Positions 7,924 to 20,575 are shown, counted from the first letter of the stretch. The stretch: 64,000 nucleotides of DNA from an uncultured Ruminococcus sp. (GCA_902794395.1 CADBHB010000004.1:21604-85603), one strand, 5' to 3'. Notes: generated by a model not told the origin, from the sequence alone. Numbers and translations: made by a program.

Positions 7924-9720
7924 GTGAGTGCAAAAAACCAGAGAAAAAACTATAAGCTAAAACAAAACTGGTACTCGAAGAACAACAGAAAAGCAGAAAA
8001 CCGTCCCCAAAATAGCAAGCAGCCGAAAAACAAGCCGCGCGCTTCGGTAAAGGCTGTCAAGAAGCCGCCTGTCAAGGTGTCGTTTTTGGGAGGACTCAAT
8101 GAGATAGGCAAGAATATTACGGTGATCGAGTGCGAAAACGACATAGTCATCGTCGACTGCGGAATGGCGTTCCCCGACGGCGATATGTTGGGCGTGGATC
8201 TGGTCATCCCCGATTTCACCTATATCGAGCAAAATGTCGACCGTGTGCGCGGCATCGTGCTTACCCACGGACATGAGGATCACATCGGCGGACTGCCGTT
8301 TTTGCTGTCAAAGGTCAACGTGCCGCTGTTCGGCACGCCCCTTACGCTGGGTCTGGTCGAGAACAAGCTGCGTGAGCACAGCCTTATCAACAAGGCTAAG
8401 CTCAATGTCGTCAACGCGGGCAGTACCATACGCTTGGGCTGCATGGAGATAAAATTCATCCATGTAAATCATTCCATCCCCGACGCGGTGGCTTTTGCCA
8501 TCAAGACGCCGGGCGGCACCCTTGTCCATACGGGCGACTTCAAAATCGACTGTACCCCCATCAGCGGCGACACCATCGACCTTTCCAGCTTTGCAAAGGT
8601 CGGCGACGAGGGAGTGCTTGCGCTGCTGGCGGAGAGTACCAACGCCGAGCGCGCGGGCTATACGCCCACCGAGCAGATGGTGTCCGAGAGCCTAGACGGT
8701 CTGTTTAAAAAGGCGGAGCAGTACCGCATCATCATCGCCACCTTCGCCTCCAACGTCAACCGTGTTCAGCAGATAATCAACTGCGCCGAGAAGTACGGCA
8801 GAAAGGTCGCCTTCTCAGGCAGAAGCATGGTAAACTACATGGACGTTGCGGGCAAGCTGGGCTATCTGCATCTGCCGCAGAACATCCTTATAGACATAGA
8901 CGCTCTGAAAAAATATGAGCCTAATCAGGTGGTGCTCGTAACCACGGGCAGCCAGGGCGAGCCGATGAGCGCGCTGTCACGCATGGCTTATTCCGACCAC
9001 CGCAAGGTAATGGTGGGTGAGGGCGACTTCATCATCATCTCGGCAAACCCCATCCCGGGCAACGAAAAATCCGTAGGCAACATTGTCGACGAGCTTTTGA
9101 AACGCGGCTGCAAGGTGATCTACGAGTCAATGTACGAGGTACACGTTTCGGGTCACGCCTGTCAGGAGGAGCTAAAGCTTATGCACCGTCTGGTGCGGCC
9201 CAAGTACTTCATTCCGGTACACGGCGAGCAAAAGCATCTGCGCAAGCACGCTGAGCTGGCTGAGTTCCTCGGCATGAAGAAAAAGAACATCTGTATCGCC
9301 GACATAGGCAAAACTGTCGAGATCTGCGACGACCACATGAAGATCACCGGCTCGGTTCCCGCGGGCAAGGTGTTTGTTGACGGTCTGGGCGTCGGCGACG
9401 TCGGCAGCATCGTCCTGCGCGACAGAAAGCATCTGGGACAGGACGGTCTTATCATCATCGTAGCCTCTCTCGACGTCTACGACGGTCACGTTATCAGCGG
9501 TCCCGACATCGTTTCGCGCGGCTTTGTGTATGTGCGTGAGAGCGAGGGGCTGCTTGACGAGGTGCGCAAGCTCGCGCTAAGTATCCTTGAGGACTGCGCC
9601 GAAAAGAACATCCAGGAGTGGGGCGTTATCAAAAACCGTCTGCGCGAGGAGATCTCCAAGCTTATCTCACAGCGCACCCGCCGTTCGCCTATGATACTTC
9701 CCATCCTGCAGGAAGTTTGA
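7924..9720 (+). CDS. Ribonuclease J
   Basis: A 598-residue metallo-beta-lactamase/beta-CASP ribonuclease of the RNase J family, which combines 5'-3' exonuclease and endonuclease activity in RNA maturation and decay. A basic, low-complexity N-terminal tail of about 48 residues precedes the catalytic core; HGHEDH at 115-120 is the zinc motif. The beta-CASP histidine (GHACQEEL region) and the C-terminal oligomerisation domain are present. GTG 7924 was chosen because GGAGG lies about 9 nt upstream; a TTG at 7885 has no such site. RNase J1 and J2 cannot be separated by eye. The basic extension is longer than in Bacillus RNase J1. Confidence 0.95.
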   Translation: MSAKNQRKNYKLKQNWYSKNNRKAENRPQNSKQPKNKPRASVKAVKKPPVKVSFLGGLNEIGKNITVIECENDIVIVDCGMAFPDGDMLGVDLVIPDFTYIEQNVDRVRGIVLTHGHEDHIGGLPFLLSKVNVPLFGTPLTLGLVENKLREHSLINKAKLNVVNAGSTIRLGCMEIKFIHVNHSIPDAVAFAIKTPGGTLVHTGDFKIDCTPISGDTIDLSSFAKVGDEGVLALLAESTNAERAGYTPTEQMVSESLDGLFKKAEQYRIIIATFASNVNRVQQIINCAEKYGRKVAFSGRSMVNYMDVAGKLGYLHLPQNILIDIDALKKYEPNQVVLVTTGSQGEPMSALSRMAYSDHRKVMVGEGDFIIISANPIPGNEKSVGNIVDELLKRGCKVIYESMYEVHVSGHACQEELKLMHRLVRPKYFIPVHGEQKHLRKHAELAEFLGMKKKNICIADIGKTVEICDDHMKITGSVPAGKVFVDGLGVGDVGSIVLRDRKHLGQDGLIIIVASLDVYDGHVISGPDIVSRGFVYVRESEGLLDEVRKLALSILEDCAEKNIQEWGVIKNRLREEISKLISQRTRRSPMILPILQEV

Positions 9721-9730
9721 TTTGAAAGCC

Positions 9731-9814
9731 AAGGCTATACCGTATTATTTGATTATGCAAATCGCGCAGTAAGATTAAATAAGGCGCGCGCCGTGGATCG
9801 TGCGGCGTTGCCTT
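9731..9814. repeat. Intergenic inverted-repeat element, copy B
   Basis: It begins AAGGCTATACCG, as in the element at 2978, has the internal AAGGCGCGCGCCG palindromic core, and ends GTGCGGCGTTGCCTT. It fills most of the gap between the RNase J gene and gdpP. Because both neighbours are on the plus strand, it would lie in any read-through transcript, and its stem could act as an RNA processing or attenuation structure. Confidence 0.6.
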
Positions 9815-9847
9815 AAGATCATTTTCTGACTGAAAAACTGAAACACT

Positions 9848-11803
9848 ATGAAAAAACGACAATGGATGCTGACGCCGTGGTTCATCATCTTCGGCTTGGT
9901 CATGCTGCTTATGGCGACCTTTATGAGCACCTACAACACCGTGCTTTTCTACGTCGAGCTGGGTATTTCCGTGCTGGCGTTCGCGGCGGTGCTGGCTCTG
10001 TCGCTGCGTTTTCGCAGCTATATCCGAAGCATGGTCCGAAATACCGCGGAGCATATCGTCGGCATAGATTCCGAATATCTTGAAAAATATAAATATCCCA
10101 TCGCCGTAGCGGGCGAAAAGGGCGACATCGTCTGGTGCAACGCCCGCTTCAGAAAGAGCATCTGCGGCGGCAGAAGCCCCGAGGGGGACAGCATAAATGC
10201 CTATCTGCCGGGCTTTAATATCGCTGACATCACCGACAGCGAGGGCGCGGACATCGCCATAGAGGGCAAGGAGTTCACTGTTTACGCTATCTCCAATCGA
10301 GAAGGCGGAGCTGTGTGTCACTTCATCGACAACACCGACTTCAAGCAGATCGCGCGTGAGTACCACGCCAACACGCCCTGTGTGGCGCTGATAAGCTTTG
10401 ACAACGCCGAGGACTTCTTCACCGATTCCGACGAGAGCTACTCCAACGTAGCCATTTCGGTAGAGGCGAATCTTCAGGGCTGGGCGATCGACTACAACGC
10501 CCTGTTCAAGCGGCTCGGAAACAACCGCTATATGATAGTTTTCCGCGACTGCGATGTTGAAAAGATGATCGCGCAAAAATTCCCCGTCCTCAAAAACGTC
10601 CGTTCCATTTCCTCAAACCGCCACATCGCCACCATCTCCGTTGGACTTTGCCGCGGCGCCAAGCTGGTTAAGGACAGCGAAATGAACGCCCGCAAGGCGT
10701 TGGAAATGGCGCTGGGCAGAGGCGGCGACCAGGTCGCCGTCATACGCGACGGCAGCTATGAGTTCTTCGGAGGCACCGCCGCGGCGACCGAAAAGGTAAG
10801 CAAGGTGCGTATGCGCGTCATCGCCAACGCCATCAGCCGCGCGGTCGCCGACGCCGACAAGGTGTACATAATGGGACACCGCTTTTCCGACCTCGACTGC
10901 GTGGGCGCGGCTATAGGTCTGCAGTGCATCATGGAGAAATCCTTCAAGCGCTACAGCAAGGTCGTGATAAACCGCGACACCTCAATGGCGCTGCGGCTCA
11001 TAGAATACGCCGACGAGCGCCTCGACGGGCACATCTTCATCAGCCCCGAGGAAGCGATGCGCGGCGTGACCGCCAAGACCCTGCTGATAATCGCGGACAC
11101 CCATCTCAAGACCTCTCTCGAAAGTCCTGAGCTGTATGATAAGTGTAAAAAGGTGGTCGTTATCGACCATCATCGCCGCGCGGTCAACTACATCAACAAC
11201 GCGCTTGTTTTCTGCCACGAGCCCTCGGCTTCCTCCGCCAGCGAAATGTGCGCGGAGATAATCAGCTATCTCGACGACAAGCCGCTGGGCTACATACAGG
11301 CGGACGCTATGCTTGCGGGCATCATGCTCGACACCAAAAACTTTGTGCTTAAAACAGGTGTGCGCACCTTTGAGGCGGCGGCTTATCTCCGCAAAAAGGG
11401 CGCGAACACCCTGACCGTAAAGGAGATGTTCTCGGGCAGCATCGAGACCTACCGCGAAAAGGTGGACATCGTCTGCCGCAGCACCGTATACAAGGGCTGC
11501 GCTATCTCCTCGTCCGAGAAAACCGACGCCGATATGCGGCTTGCCGCGGCACAGGCGGCGGATGAAATGCTCACGCTCTCGGGCGTTGCGGCGTCTTTCG
11601 TGGTGTTTCCGGACAAGGAGCGCATCAACATTTCCGCGCGCAGCTACGGCAGGATAAACGTTCAGGTCATTATGGAGCAAATGGGCGGCGGCGGCCATCA
11701 GACGATGGCGGCTACGCAGCTTTACAATACCACCATGCCGGAGGCGCTTTTGCAGCTGAAGGCGGCGATCGACGCCGCGCTCAGCGAGGACGAGGCCCCC
11801 TAG
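9848..11803 (+). CDS. gdpP: Cyclic-di-AMP phosphodiesterase GdpP (DHH-DHHA1)
   Basis: This 651-residue membrane protein has the GdpP layout: two N-terminal transmembrane helices (about 10-55), a PAS-like segment, a degenerate GGDEF domain (about 170-300) and a DHH/DHHA1 phosphodiesterase (about 335-645). GdpP converts c-di-AMP to pApA. The metal-binding residues are visible in GHRFSDLD (D348, D350) and in IDHH (D440-H442), with a GGGGHQ motif near 620. The GGDEF signature is replaced by a non-cyclase sequence, as in known GdpP. No good ribosome site precedes ATG 9848. It is followed 18 bp later by rplI, a common pairing in Firmicutes. The matching synthase, cdaA, lies at 22111. Confidence 0.94.
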   Translation: MKKRQWMLTPWFIIFGLVMLLMATFMSTYNTVLFYVELGISVLAFAAVLALSLRFRSYIRSMVRNTAEHIVGIDSEYLEKYKYPIAVAGEKGDIVWCNARFRKSICGGRSPEGDSINAYLPGFNIADITDSEGADIAIEGKEFTVYAISNREGGAVCHFIDNTDFKQIAREYHANTPCVALISFDNAEDFFTDSDESYSNVAISVEANLQGWAIDYNALFKRLGNNRYMIVFRDCDVEKMIAQKFPVLKNVRSISSNRHIATISVGLCRGAKLVKDSEMNARKALEMALGRGGDQVAVIRDGSYEFFGGTAAATEKVSKVRMRVIANAISRAVADADKVYIMGHRFSDLDCVGAAIGLQCIMEKSFKRYSKVVINRDTSMALRLIEYADERLDGHIFISPEEAMRGVTAKTLLIIADTHLKTSLESPELYDKCKKVVVIDHHRRAVNYINNALVFCHEPSASSASEMCAEIISYLDDKPLGYIQADAMLAGIMLDTKNFVLKTGVRTFEAAAYLRKKGANTLTVKEMFSGSIETYREKVDIVCRSTVYKGCAISSSEKTDADMRLAAAQAADEMLTLSGVAASFVVFPDKERINISARSYGRINVQVIMEQMGGGGHQTMAATQLYNTTMPEALLQLKAAIDAALSEDEAP

Positions 11804-11821
11804 GCAGGAAAGGAAATCAAA

Positions 11822-12268
11822 ATGAAGGTAATTTTATTACAGGATATCAAATCTCTCGGCAAAAGGGGAGAGCTGGTAGAGGCGTCCGACGGCTACGCGC
11901 GCAACTATCTTCTGCCCAAAAAGATGGCTAAGGAAGCTAACGCTCAGGCGATGAACGAGTATAAGAACGCCGAGAACGCCAAGCAATACAAGATCGCAAC
12001 CGAAAAAGCGCAGGCTGAGGGCTACAAAAAGCAGCTCGAGGGCAAGGTCTTTGAAATGAAGGCGCGCGCCGGTCAGGGCGGAAAGCTCTTTGGCAGCATC
12101 ACCTCCAAGCAGATCGCGGAGGAGATCAAGCACCGCTACAACATCCCCGTCGATAAGCGCAAGGTTGTGCTGGAGCGCGACATCAAGGAATTCGGTACCT
12201 ACAAGGCTGAGGTCAAGCTATACACCGGCATTTCCGCCAAGATCGACGTCAAGGTAACCGAACTGTAA
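11822..12268 (+). CDS. rplI: 50S ribosomal protein L9
   Basis: The 148-residue protein matches L9 in full. The N-terminal domain starts MKVILLQDIKSLGKRGE and contains the DGYARNYLLPK signature. A long connecting helix follows (about 42-75), then the C-terminal rRNA-binding domain with GKLFGSIT. L9 binds 23S rRNA near the L1 stalk base and influences frame maintenance. AGGAAAGGAAAT lies upstream of the ATG. It sits between gdpP and dnaB, the order seen in many Firmicutes. Confidence 0.98.
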   Translation: MKVILLQDIKSLGKRGELVEASDGYARNYLLPKKMAKEANAQAMNEYKNAENAKQYKIATEKAQAEGYKKQLEGKVFEMKARAGQGGKLFGSITSKQIAEEIKHRYNIPVDKRKVVLERDIKEFGTYKAEVKLYTGISAKIDVKVTEL

Positions 12269-12318
12269 TACAGACGCCGCAAGACCCGTATCGGGAATAA
12301 AACACTGACCACTGAACT

Positions 12319-13692
12319 ATGGCTGAAAATACTTTTACAAGCGATTACAATCCCGCCAACCTGCCCTACAGCGCCGAAGCGGAGCAGGCGGTACTGGGTG
12401 CGATCATCATTGATAACTCGATGTTCGACCCCGTGCTAGACTATGTAAAAACCGCCGACTACTTCTACATTTCCCTGCACAGGCAAATTTTTTCCGCGAT
12501 GCAGGAAATGATGAATTTCGGACAGGCGATTGACTTTGTAACGCTGCTCAACAAATTAAAACAGAATAGCGGCTTTGACGAAACAACAGGCAAGACTTAT
12601 CTGGTCGACCTCATCGACAACTGCCCCGCGCCCTCAAACGCCGCGTCCTATGCGCAGATCGTAGCCGACCGGTACAAGCTGCGCCGTCTTATCACCGCCT
12701 CGCGCGAAATAATCGACGACGCAACCGCGGGCGAGGACGAACCTTCGGTGCTGCTCGACTCAGCCGAACAGCGCATCTTCGACATCCGCAGCGGCAGCGA
12801 AAAGGGCGGTCTGGAACGGCTTAGCTCCGTGCTGCTGCAAACCTTTGAAAGGCTCGACTCGCTCAACCGCGACGCCGACGAAAGCGTGCGTCCGGTTTCA
12901 ACGGGCATCAGCGACCTGGACCGCGTCATCACGGGACTCAACCGCAGCGACCTCATCATACTCGCCGCCCGTCCCGGTATGGGCAAGACCAGCTTTGCGC
13001 TCAACATCGCGCGCAACGTCGCCTGTCAAAGCAAAAAATCGGTGGCGTTTTTCTCGCTGGAAATGTCAAAGGAGCAGCTCGCCAGCCGTCTGCTCTCCTC
13101 CGAAGCGCTCGTCGGCGGCACCAAGCTGCGCACGGGCAAGCTTAGCGACGAGGAGTGGCAGCGCCTTGTGCCCGCGAGCGACATCTTAAAAAACGCCAAC
13201 CTATATATAGACGACACCCCCGGTATCACCATCACGGAAATGAAGTCGCGCCTGCGCCGACTGCGCGAGATCGACCTGGTAGTGGTGGATTACCTGCAGC
13301 TTATGTCCAGCACGCGCCGCATCGAGAGCCGCGTTAACGAGATCTCCGAGATCACCCGCAGCCTTAAGATCATGGCTAAGGAGCTAAACGTCCCGGTCAT
13401 CACGCTTTCCCAGCTGTCGCGTGCCTCAGAGCAGCGACCCGATCACCGGCCGCAGCTCTCCGACCTTAGAGATTCCGGCTCTATCGAGCAGGACGCGGAC
13501 ATAGTGCTGTTTCTGTACCGCGAGGGCTACTACGACAAAAACAACGACGATGACGCCGCCGCGCCCGCGGTCGACGTCAATTCCGGCGAGTGCATAGTCG
13601 CCAAGAACCGCCACGGCGAGATGAACACCGTCAAGCTGCACTGGCAGGGCGAGTTTATGCGCTTCACCGATGTGGAGACACGTTATGATTGA
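12319..13692 (+). CDS. dnaB: Replicative DNA helicase DnaB
   Basis: A 457-residue hexameric helicase that unwinds DNA ahead of the replication fork (called DnaC in Bacillus). The N-terminal DnaB domain begins NPANLPYSAEAEQAVLG, and the RecA-like C-terminal domain carries Walker A ARPGMGKTS near residue 216, Walker B VVVDYLQLM, and a DLRDSGSIEQDAD segment. There is no intein: the Walker A and downstream motifs are continuous. The start ATG 12319 has only a weak ribosome site. Its last codons overlap the start of tilS by 8 nt, so the two are translationally coupled. Confidence 0.98.
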   Translation: MAENTFTSDYNPANLPYSAEAEQAVLGAIIIDNSMFDPVLDYVKTADYFYISLHRQIFSAMQEMMNFGQAIDFVTLLNKLKQNSGFDETTGKTYLVDLIDNCPAPSNAASYAQIVADRYKLRRLITASREIIDDATAGEDEPSVLLDSAEQRIFDIRSGSEKGGLERLSSVLLQTFERLDSLNRDADESVRPVSTGISDLDRVITGLNRSDLIILAARPGMGKTSFALNIARNVACQSKKSVAFFSLEMSKEQLASRLLSSEALVGGTKLRTGKLSDEEWQRLVPASDILKNANLYIDDTPGITITEMKSRLRRLREIDLVVVDYLQLMSSTRRIESRVNEISEITRSLKIMAKELNVPVITLSQLSRASEQRPDHRPQLSDLRDSGSIEQDADIVLFLYREGYYDKNNDDDAAAPAVDVNSGECIVAKNRHGEMNTVKLHWQGEFMRFTDVETRYD

Positions 13693-14977
13693 CGCGGTGC
13701 GGCAGACGATAGAACGCTATCAACTGCTGCAAAGCGGCGACAGGGTGATAGTCGCGCTTTCGGGCGGAGCGGATTCCACCGCGCTGCTCTATATTCTTTA
13801 TTCTATAAAAGAAACATATGATTTGACTTTATATGCCGCTCACCTCAACCACCTTATCCGAGGCGAGGAGGCGACGCGCGATGAGCATTTCTGCAAAATT
13901 CTTTGTGAGAATTATAACATCCCGCTGTTCACACGGCGCTCCGACGTCCCCGCGCTTGCAGCCCAACGCGGCGTCAGCGAGGAGCTGTGCGGCAGACAGG
14001 AGCGATACCGCTTTTTTGAGGAGCTTTCACGCGAGTACGGCGCTAAGGTCGCTACTGCGCACACCGCGAGCGACAACGCCGAAACGCTGTTGTTCCACCT
14101 GGCGCGAGGCACCTCTGTCAAGGGCGCCGCGGGCATTCCGCCCAAGCGAGGGGTGTATATCCGCCCGCTTATCGCCTGCACGCGCGATCAGATAGAGCGC
14201 TGCTGCGCCGACAACGCGCTGGACTTTGTCACGGACAGCACCAATCTCAGCGATGATTACACCCGCAACAAGCTGCGCCACCGCGTTATCCCCGTCTTAA
14301 AGGAGCTGAATCCCGGGCTGGAGGATGCGGTCACCCGCTTTTGTGAGAGCGCGGCGCTCACAAACGACTACCTTCACCGTCAGGCGCTCGTTCTTTTAGA
14401 CGAGGCGCGAAGCGAATACGGTTACCGCGCGCAACCGCTGCTTAAGGCGCACAAGGCGCTGCTTTACACCGCGCTTGAGCTGCTCTGCCAAAGCGAAGCG
14501 GGCTTTGCCGCCGAGACGCGGCATATCGCGCTGCTGGAATCTGTATTAAAGCAGGGCGGCGCGGTCGATTTGGGCGCGTATACGGCAGTCTGCAAGCAGA
14601 AGCTTCTGCGGTTTGTATTAAAAAACCAGGAAAAAAACAATTTGGAAATTCCCTTTGACGGCGAAATTTCCTTTCGCTATCGGGATAAACTAATAGCGGC
14701 GCGCGCTGATGTTTCTGACGCAGGGTCAAGCAAGCTCGTGTTCCGCACCATGCGCGGCAAAGACCGCTTCACCTTCATAAAGCGCGGTATCACCAAGCCG
14801 CTGCGCAAGGCATTTAACGAACAAAAGATCCCCGCCGAGCAAAGAGGCTCGCTGCTGCTGCTGTGCTGCGGCGAAACCGTGCTCTGGTGCGAGGCGCTGG
14901 GTTATTCCAAGCAGGGCGAGGCGCTGCAAAAAACCGCGGGTTTGGAAATAGAATCAGCCCCTGCGGAACAGACTTGA
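13685..14977 (+). CDS. tilS: tRNA(Ile)-lysidine synthase TilS
   Basis: A 430-residue ATP-pyrophosphatase that converts C34 of the CAU-anticodon tRNA(Ile) to lysidine. The PP-loop SGGADS is at residues 26-31. The N-terminal catalytic domain (about 1-215) is followed by the substrate-binding and C-terminal TilS domains. ATG 13685, inside the dnaB stop region and preceded by GGAG, is preferred over an upstream in-frame start at 13670 that lies wholly within dnaB. The order tilS-hpt-ftsH is classic for Firmicutes. Confidence 0.95.
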   Translation: MIDAVRQTIERYQLLQSGDRVIVALSGGADSTALLYILYSIKETYDLTLYAAHLNHLIRGEEATRDEHFCKILCENYNIPLFTRRSDVPALAAQRGVSEELCGRQERYRFFEELSREYGAKVATAHTASDNAETLLFHLARGTSVKGAAGIPPKRGVYIRPLIACTRDQIERCCADNALDFVTDSTNLSDDYTRNKLRHRVIPVLKELNPGLEDAVTRFCESAALTNDYLHRQALVLLDEARSEYGYRAQPLLKAHKALLYTALELLCQSEAGFAAETRHIALLESVLKQGGAVDLGAYTAVCKQKLLRFVLKNQEKNNLEIPFDGEISFRYRDKLIAARADVSDAGSSKLVFRTMRGKDRFTFIKRGITKPLRKAFNEQKIPAEQRGSLLLLCCGETVLWCEALGYSKQGEALQKTAGLEIESAPAEQT

Positions 14978-15018
14978 CGCTTAATATACTTTTATTATTG
15001 AAAAAAGGGGAGTAAAAG

Positions 15019-15555
15019 ATGCATAAGGACGTTGAAAGCATCCTGATTTCACAGGAAAAACTTGAAAGTATTGTGAAGTCGCTTGCAAAACAGATCGAAA
15101 AAGACTATAATGGCAAGGAATTCATCTTAGTGGGACTTCTCAAGGGCAGCATCGTCTTTATGGCGGAGCTGATGACGAGGATCGACCTCGACTTTGACAT
15201 CGACTTCATGGTGGCGTCCTCCTACGGCGGCGGCACCGAGAGCTCGGGCAAGGTGAAGATCGTAAAAGACCTCAGCATCGATCCCACGGGCAAGGACATC
15301 CTTATCGTGGAGGATATAGTCGACTCGGGCAACACCCTCAACTTCGTCGTCAACCATCTGGTTACCAACGGCGCGCGCGAGGTAAAGGTCGTCACCCTCT
15401 GTGACAAGCCCAGCCGCCGCAAGGTGCCCTTTGTGCCCGACTACTGCGGCGCCGAGATACCCGACGAGTTCATCGTCGGCTACGGTCTCGATTACGATGA
15501 AAAATACCGCAATTTGCCCTACATAGGCATTTTAAAGCGTTCGGTATATGAATAG
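15019..15555 (+). CDS. hpt: Hypoxanthine phosphoribosyltransferase
   Basis: A 178-residue type I phosphoribosyltransferase that salvages hypoxanthine, and often guanine, to IMP and GMP using PRPP. The PRPP loop EDIVDSGNT is at residues 98-106, and the GGGTESSGKV flexible loop (about 70-79) precedes it. AAGGGGAG lies before ATG 15019. It sits between tilS and ftsH, where Hpt is known in Bacillus to interact functionally with TilS. The product complements the de novo purine cluster at 54-60.6 kb. Confidence 0.96.
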   Translation: MHKDVESILISQEKLESIVKSLAKQIEKDYNGKEFILVGLLKGSIVFMAELMTRIDLDFDIDFMVASSYGGGTESSGKVKIVKDLSIDPTGKDILIVEDIVDSGNTLNFVVNHLVTNGAREVKVVTLCDKPSRRKVPFVPDYCGAEIPDEFIVGYGLDYDEKYRNLPYIGILKRSVYE

Positions 15556-15630
15556 TAAGCGGACGGCGCGGATAGCTTTTGAGCAAAAGCGGGGCATCCG
15601 TGACCTAACGCGAAACAAGGAGTGATTCCC

Positions 15631-17580
<1,950 letters not shown>

Positions 17581-17597
17581 TGAGCCGATGTGCTTTT

Positions 17598-17626
17598 AGG
17601 CGTCCCTTCGGGGGCGCCTTTATTTT
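17598..17626 (+). terminator. Intrinsic terminator after ftsH
   Basis: AGGCGTCCC and GGGGCGCCT pair around a TTCG-type loop and are followed by TTATTTT, 18 bp after the ftsH stop. Confidence 0.8.
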
Positions 17627-17652
17627 CCTGCGAACATCTTTTCGAAATGCTC

Positions 17653-17681
17653 TTGTCAATTAAAAAAGTTTATGTTATACT
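17653..17681 (+). promoter_or_regulatory. SigA-type promoter for uvrA
   Basis: TTGTCA at 17653-17658 and TATACT at 17676-17681 have a 17-bp spacer, about 42 bp before the uvrA ATG. I see no obvious LexA box (GAAC-N4-GTTC in Firmicutes) overlapping it. Confidence 0.65.
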
Positions 17682-17722
17682 ATTTTGAGTCAGAATTAAC
17701 TTAACCAGAAACAAGGGATATT

Positions 17723-20542
17723 ATGGCAAGTGATAAAATCATAGTCAGGGGCGCCAAGGAGCACAACCTGAAAAACATAAGCGTAGAGATACCGCGCAAT
17801 AAGCTGGTGGTCATAACGGGGCTAAGCGGCTCGGGCAAGAGCTCGCTCGCCTTCGACACCATCTACGCCGAGGGGCAGCGCCGCTATGTGGAGAGCCTTT
17901 CCAGCTACGCCCGGATGTTCCTGGGTCAGATGGACAAGCCCAACGTGGAGAGCATAGAGGGGCTTTCGCCCGCGATCTCAATAGATCAAAAGACGACCTC
18001 TAAGAATCCGCGTTCCACAGTCGGCACCGTAACCGAGATCTACGACTACCTGCGCCTGCTTTACGCGCGCATCGGCGTGCCGCACTGCACCGTCTGCGGC
18101 AGAGAGATACGCCAGCAGACCGTCGATCAGATCGTAGACAAGATCCTCTCCTACGAAGAGGGCAGCAAGCTGCAGCTGCTCGCACCCGTGGTGCGCGGTC
18201 GCAAGGGCGAGCATCAAAAGGTGCTCGATTCCGCCCGCAAGTCGGGTTTTGCCCGTGTGCGCGTGGACGGGATAATCTATGACCTGTCCGAGAAAATACC
18301 GATAGAGAAAAACAAAAAGCACGATATAGAAGTAGTGGTCGACCGCCTTGTTATCAAGCCCGGCATCTCCTCGCGCCTGTCCGACAGCATCGAAACCGCC
18401 TCAAAGCTCAGCGGCGGGCTGGTTATGGTCAGCTTTGTCGGCGGCAAGGACGTTACCTTCTCGCAAAAGTACGCCTGCCCCGAGCACGGCGTTAGCATAG
18501 AAGACCTCAGCCCCAGGATGTTTTCCTTCAACAATCCCTTCGGCGCCTGCCCTAAGTGCACGGGTCTGGGCGTGTTCCTCAAAATAGACGAGGACAAGAT
18601 CCTTCCCGACCGTGAAAAAAGCATCGCGGACGGCGGCATCAAGGGCAGCGGCTGGGCTATGGAGGGCAGCCAGATCGCCGCGATGTATATGGAGGCGCTG
18701 GCGCGCCGCTACAAGTTTTCCCTCACAGAACCCATCAAAAACATCCCCGAGGATGTTATCCAAAAGATACTCTACGGCACAGGCGGCGAAAAGCTTACGA
18801 TACACCGCCGTTCAGCCTACGGCAGCGGCACCTATGAGCGTGAATTCGAGGGCGTGATAACCAACCTCGACCGACGCTATCACGAGTCAGGCTCCAACTG
18901 GGTCAAGGACGAGATACGCTCATATATGACAGAGATACCCTGCGACGCCTGCCACGGCGAGCGCCTGTCGCGCGAAAGCCTCGCGGTCACCGTCGGCGGC
19001 ATCAATATCTCAGACTTTTGCAAGATGAGCGTGGTAGACGCGCTCGATTTTCTGCAAAATCTGGAGCTAAACGAAAAGGAGACTCTTATCGGCAGGGAGA
19101 TACTCAAGGAGATCGGCGAACGGCTCAACTTCCTCAAGAGCGTAGGGCTGGGCTATCTGACCCTTTCTCGCTCCTCGGGAACGCTCTCGGGCGGCGAGAG
19201 CCAGCGTATCCGCCTCGCCACGCAGATAGGCAGCTCGCTGATGGGCGTGCTGTACATCCTCGACGAGCCGAGCATCGGGCTGCACCAGCGCGACAACGAA
19301 AAGCTGCTGGGCACCCTGAAGCGCCTGCGCGATCTGGGCAATACCGTGATAGTCGTAGAGCACGACGAGGAGACGATGTACGCCGCCGACCACATCGTTG
19401 ATGTTGGCCCGGGAGCGGGCATCCACGGGGGAGAAATAGTCTGCGCGGGCGATGTTGAGGCGGTCAAGGCATGCGAGGCTTCGGTCACCGGGCAGTACCT
19501 CAGCGGCAAGCGCGCGGTGCCTGTGCCCGAAAAGCGGCGCAAGGGCAACGGAAAGTTCCTCGAGATCCGCGGCGCCCGCGAAAACAACCTCAAGAACATC
19601 AATGTAAAGATCCCGCTGGGCGAGTTCGTCTGTGTAACGGGCGTCTCCGGCTCGGGCAAAAGCTCGCTTATCAACGAGGTGCTCTACAAAACCCTCGCCC
19701 GCGAGCTCAACCGCGCCAAGACCGTCTCCGGCAAACACAAGGAGATACTCGGGCTTGAACACCTCGACAAGGTCATCGAGATCGACCAAAGCCCCATCGG
19801 ACGCACCCCGCGCTCCAATCCCGCCACCTACACGGGCGTTTTCAACGATATTCGCGCGCTTTTCGCGGAGACGCAGGACGCAAAAATGCGCGGCTACGGA
19901 CAGGGGCGATTCTCCTTCAATGTAAAGGGCGGCAGGTGCGAGGCGTGCCAGGGCGACGGCATCATCAAGATAGAAATGCATTTCCTCTCCGACGTATATG
20001 TGCCCTGCGAGGTCTGCAAGGGCAAGCGCTACAACCGCGAGACGCTGGAGGTAAAATACAAGGGCAGGTCTATCAACGACGTGCTCGAAATGAGCGTTGA
20101 GGAGGGCATGGAGTTTTTTGCGAACATCCCCAAGATACACCGCAAGCTAAAGACCCTGTTCGACGTCGGACTGGGCTATATCAAGCTGGGTCAGCCCGCC
20201 ACCACGCTTTCGGGAGGCGAGGCGCAGCGGGTGAAGCTCGCCACCGAGCTAAGCAAGCGCAGCACCGGCAAGACGATATATATTTTGGACGAGCCCACCA
20301 CGGGACTGCATATCGCCGACGTTCACCGCCTGGTCGATGTGCTGCAGCTCCTTGTGGAGGGCGGCAACACGGTGGTGGTCATCGAGCACAACCTCGACCT
20401 CATCAAAACCGCCGACCACATAATCGACCTCGGACCCGAGGGCGGCGACATGGGCGGAACCATCGTCGTTCAGGGCACTCCCGAGCAGGTCGCGCGCAGC
20501 AAAAGATCCTTCACGGGTCAGTATTTGAAGCCGCTGCTGTGA
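17723..20542 (+). CDS. uvrA: Excinuclease ABC subunit UvrA
   Basis: A 939-residue full-length UvrA, the damage-recognition ATPase of nucleotide excision repair. It has two ABC modules: Walker A GLSGSGKS at 33-40 and GVSGSGKSS near 640, each with an LSGGE signature. Cysteine pairs for zinc modules are visible (CTVC near 117, CPEHG and CPKC near 255-280, CDAC near 410, and CEAC with CEVC near 740-765). The usual start [19 protein letters not shown] is conserved. It has its own promoter and terminator. No uvrB or uvrC lies in the window. Confidence 0.98.
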   Translation: MASDKIIVRGAKEHNLKNISVEIPRNKLVVITGLSGSGKSSLAFDTIYAEGQRRYVESLSSYARMFLGQMDKPNVESIEGLSPAISIDQKTTSKNPRSTVGTVTEIYDYLRLLYARIGVPHCTVCGREIRQQTVDQIVDKILSYEEGSKLQLLAPVVRGRKGEHQKVLDSARKSGFARVRVDGIIYDLSEKIPIEKNKKHDIEVVVDRLVIKPGISSRLSDSIETASKLSGGLVMVSFVGGKDVTFSQKYACPEHGVSIEDLSPRMFSFNNPFGACPKCTGLGVFLKIDEDKILPDREKSIADGGIKGSGWAMEGSQIAAMYMEALARRYKFSLTEPIKNIPEDVIQKILYGTGGEKLTIHRRSAYGSGTYEREFEGVITNLDRRYHESGSNWVKDEIRSYMTEIPCDACHGERLSRESLAVTVGGINISDFCKMSVVDALDFLQNLELNEKETLIGREILKEIGERLNFLKSVGLGYLTLSRSSGTLSGGESQRIRLATQIGSSLMGVLYILDEPSIGLHQRDNEKLLGTLKRLRDLGNTVIVVEHDEETMYAADHIVDVGPGAGIHGGEIVCAGDVEAVKACEASVTGQYLSGKRAVPVPEKRRKGNGKFLEIRGARENNLKNINVKIPLGEFVCVTGVSGSGKSSLINEVLYKTLARELNRAKTVSGKHKEILGLEHLDKVIEIDQSPIGRTPRSNPATYTGVFNDIRALFAETQDAKMRGYGQGRFSFNVKGGRCEACQGDGIIKIEMHFLSDVYVPCEVCKGKRYNRETLEVKYKGRSINDVLEMSVEEGMEFFANIPKIHRKLKTLFDVGLGYIKLGQPATTLSGGEAQRVKLATELSKRSTGKTIYILDEPTTGLHIADVHRLVDVLQLLVEGGNTVVVIEHNLDLIKTADHIIDLGPEGGDMGGTIVVQGTPEQVARSKRSFTGQYLKPLL

Positions 20543-20575
20543 GCACGCTGCGGCAGATGAAAACAACCTTTCTTC

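Noticed and set aside
19067-20140. 357-codon minus-strand frame inside uvrA
   Set aside because: It is antisense to conserved UvrA sequence and has no family motif; long shadow frames are common in GC-rich genes. The same holds for 9689-10576, 10982-11698, 36458-37468, 50557-51414 and 57045-57932.
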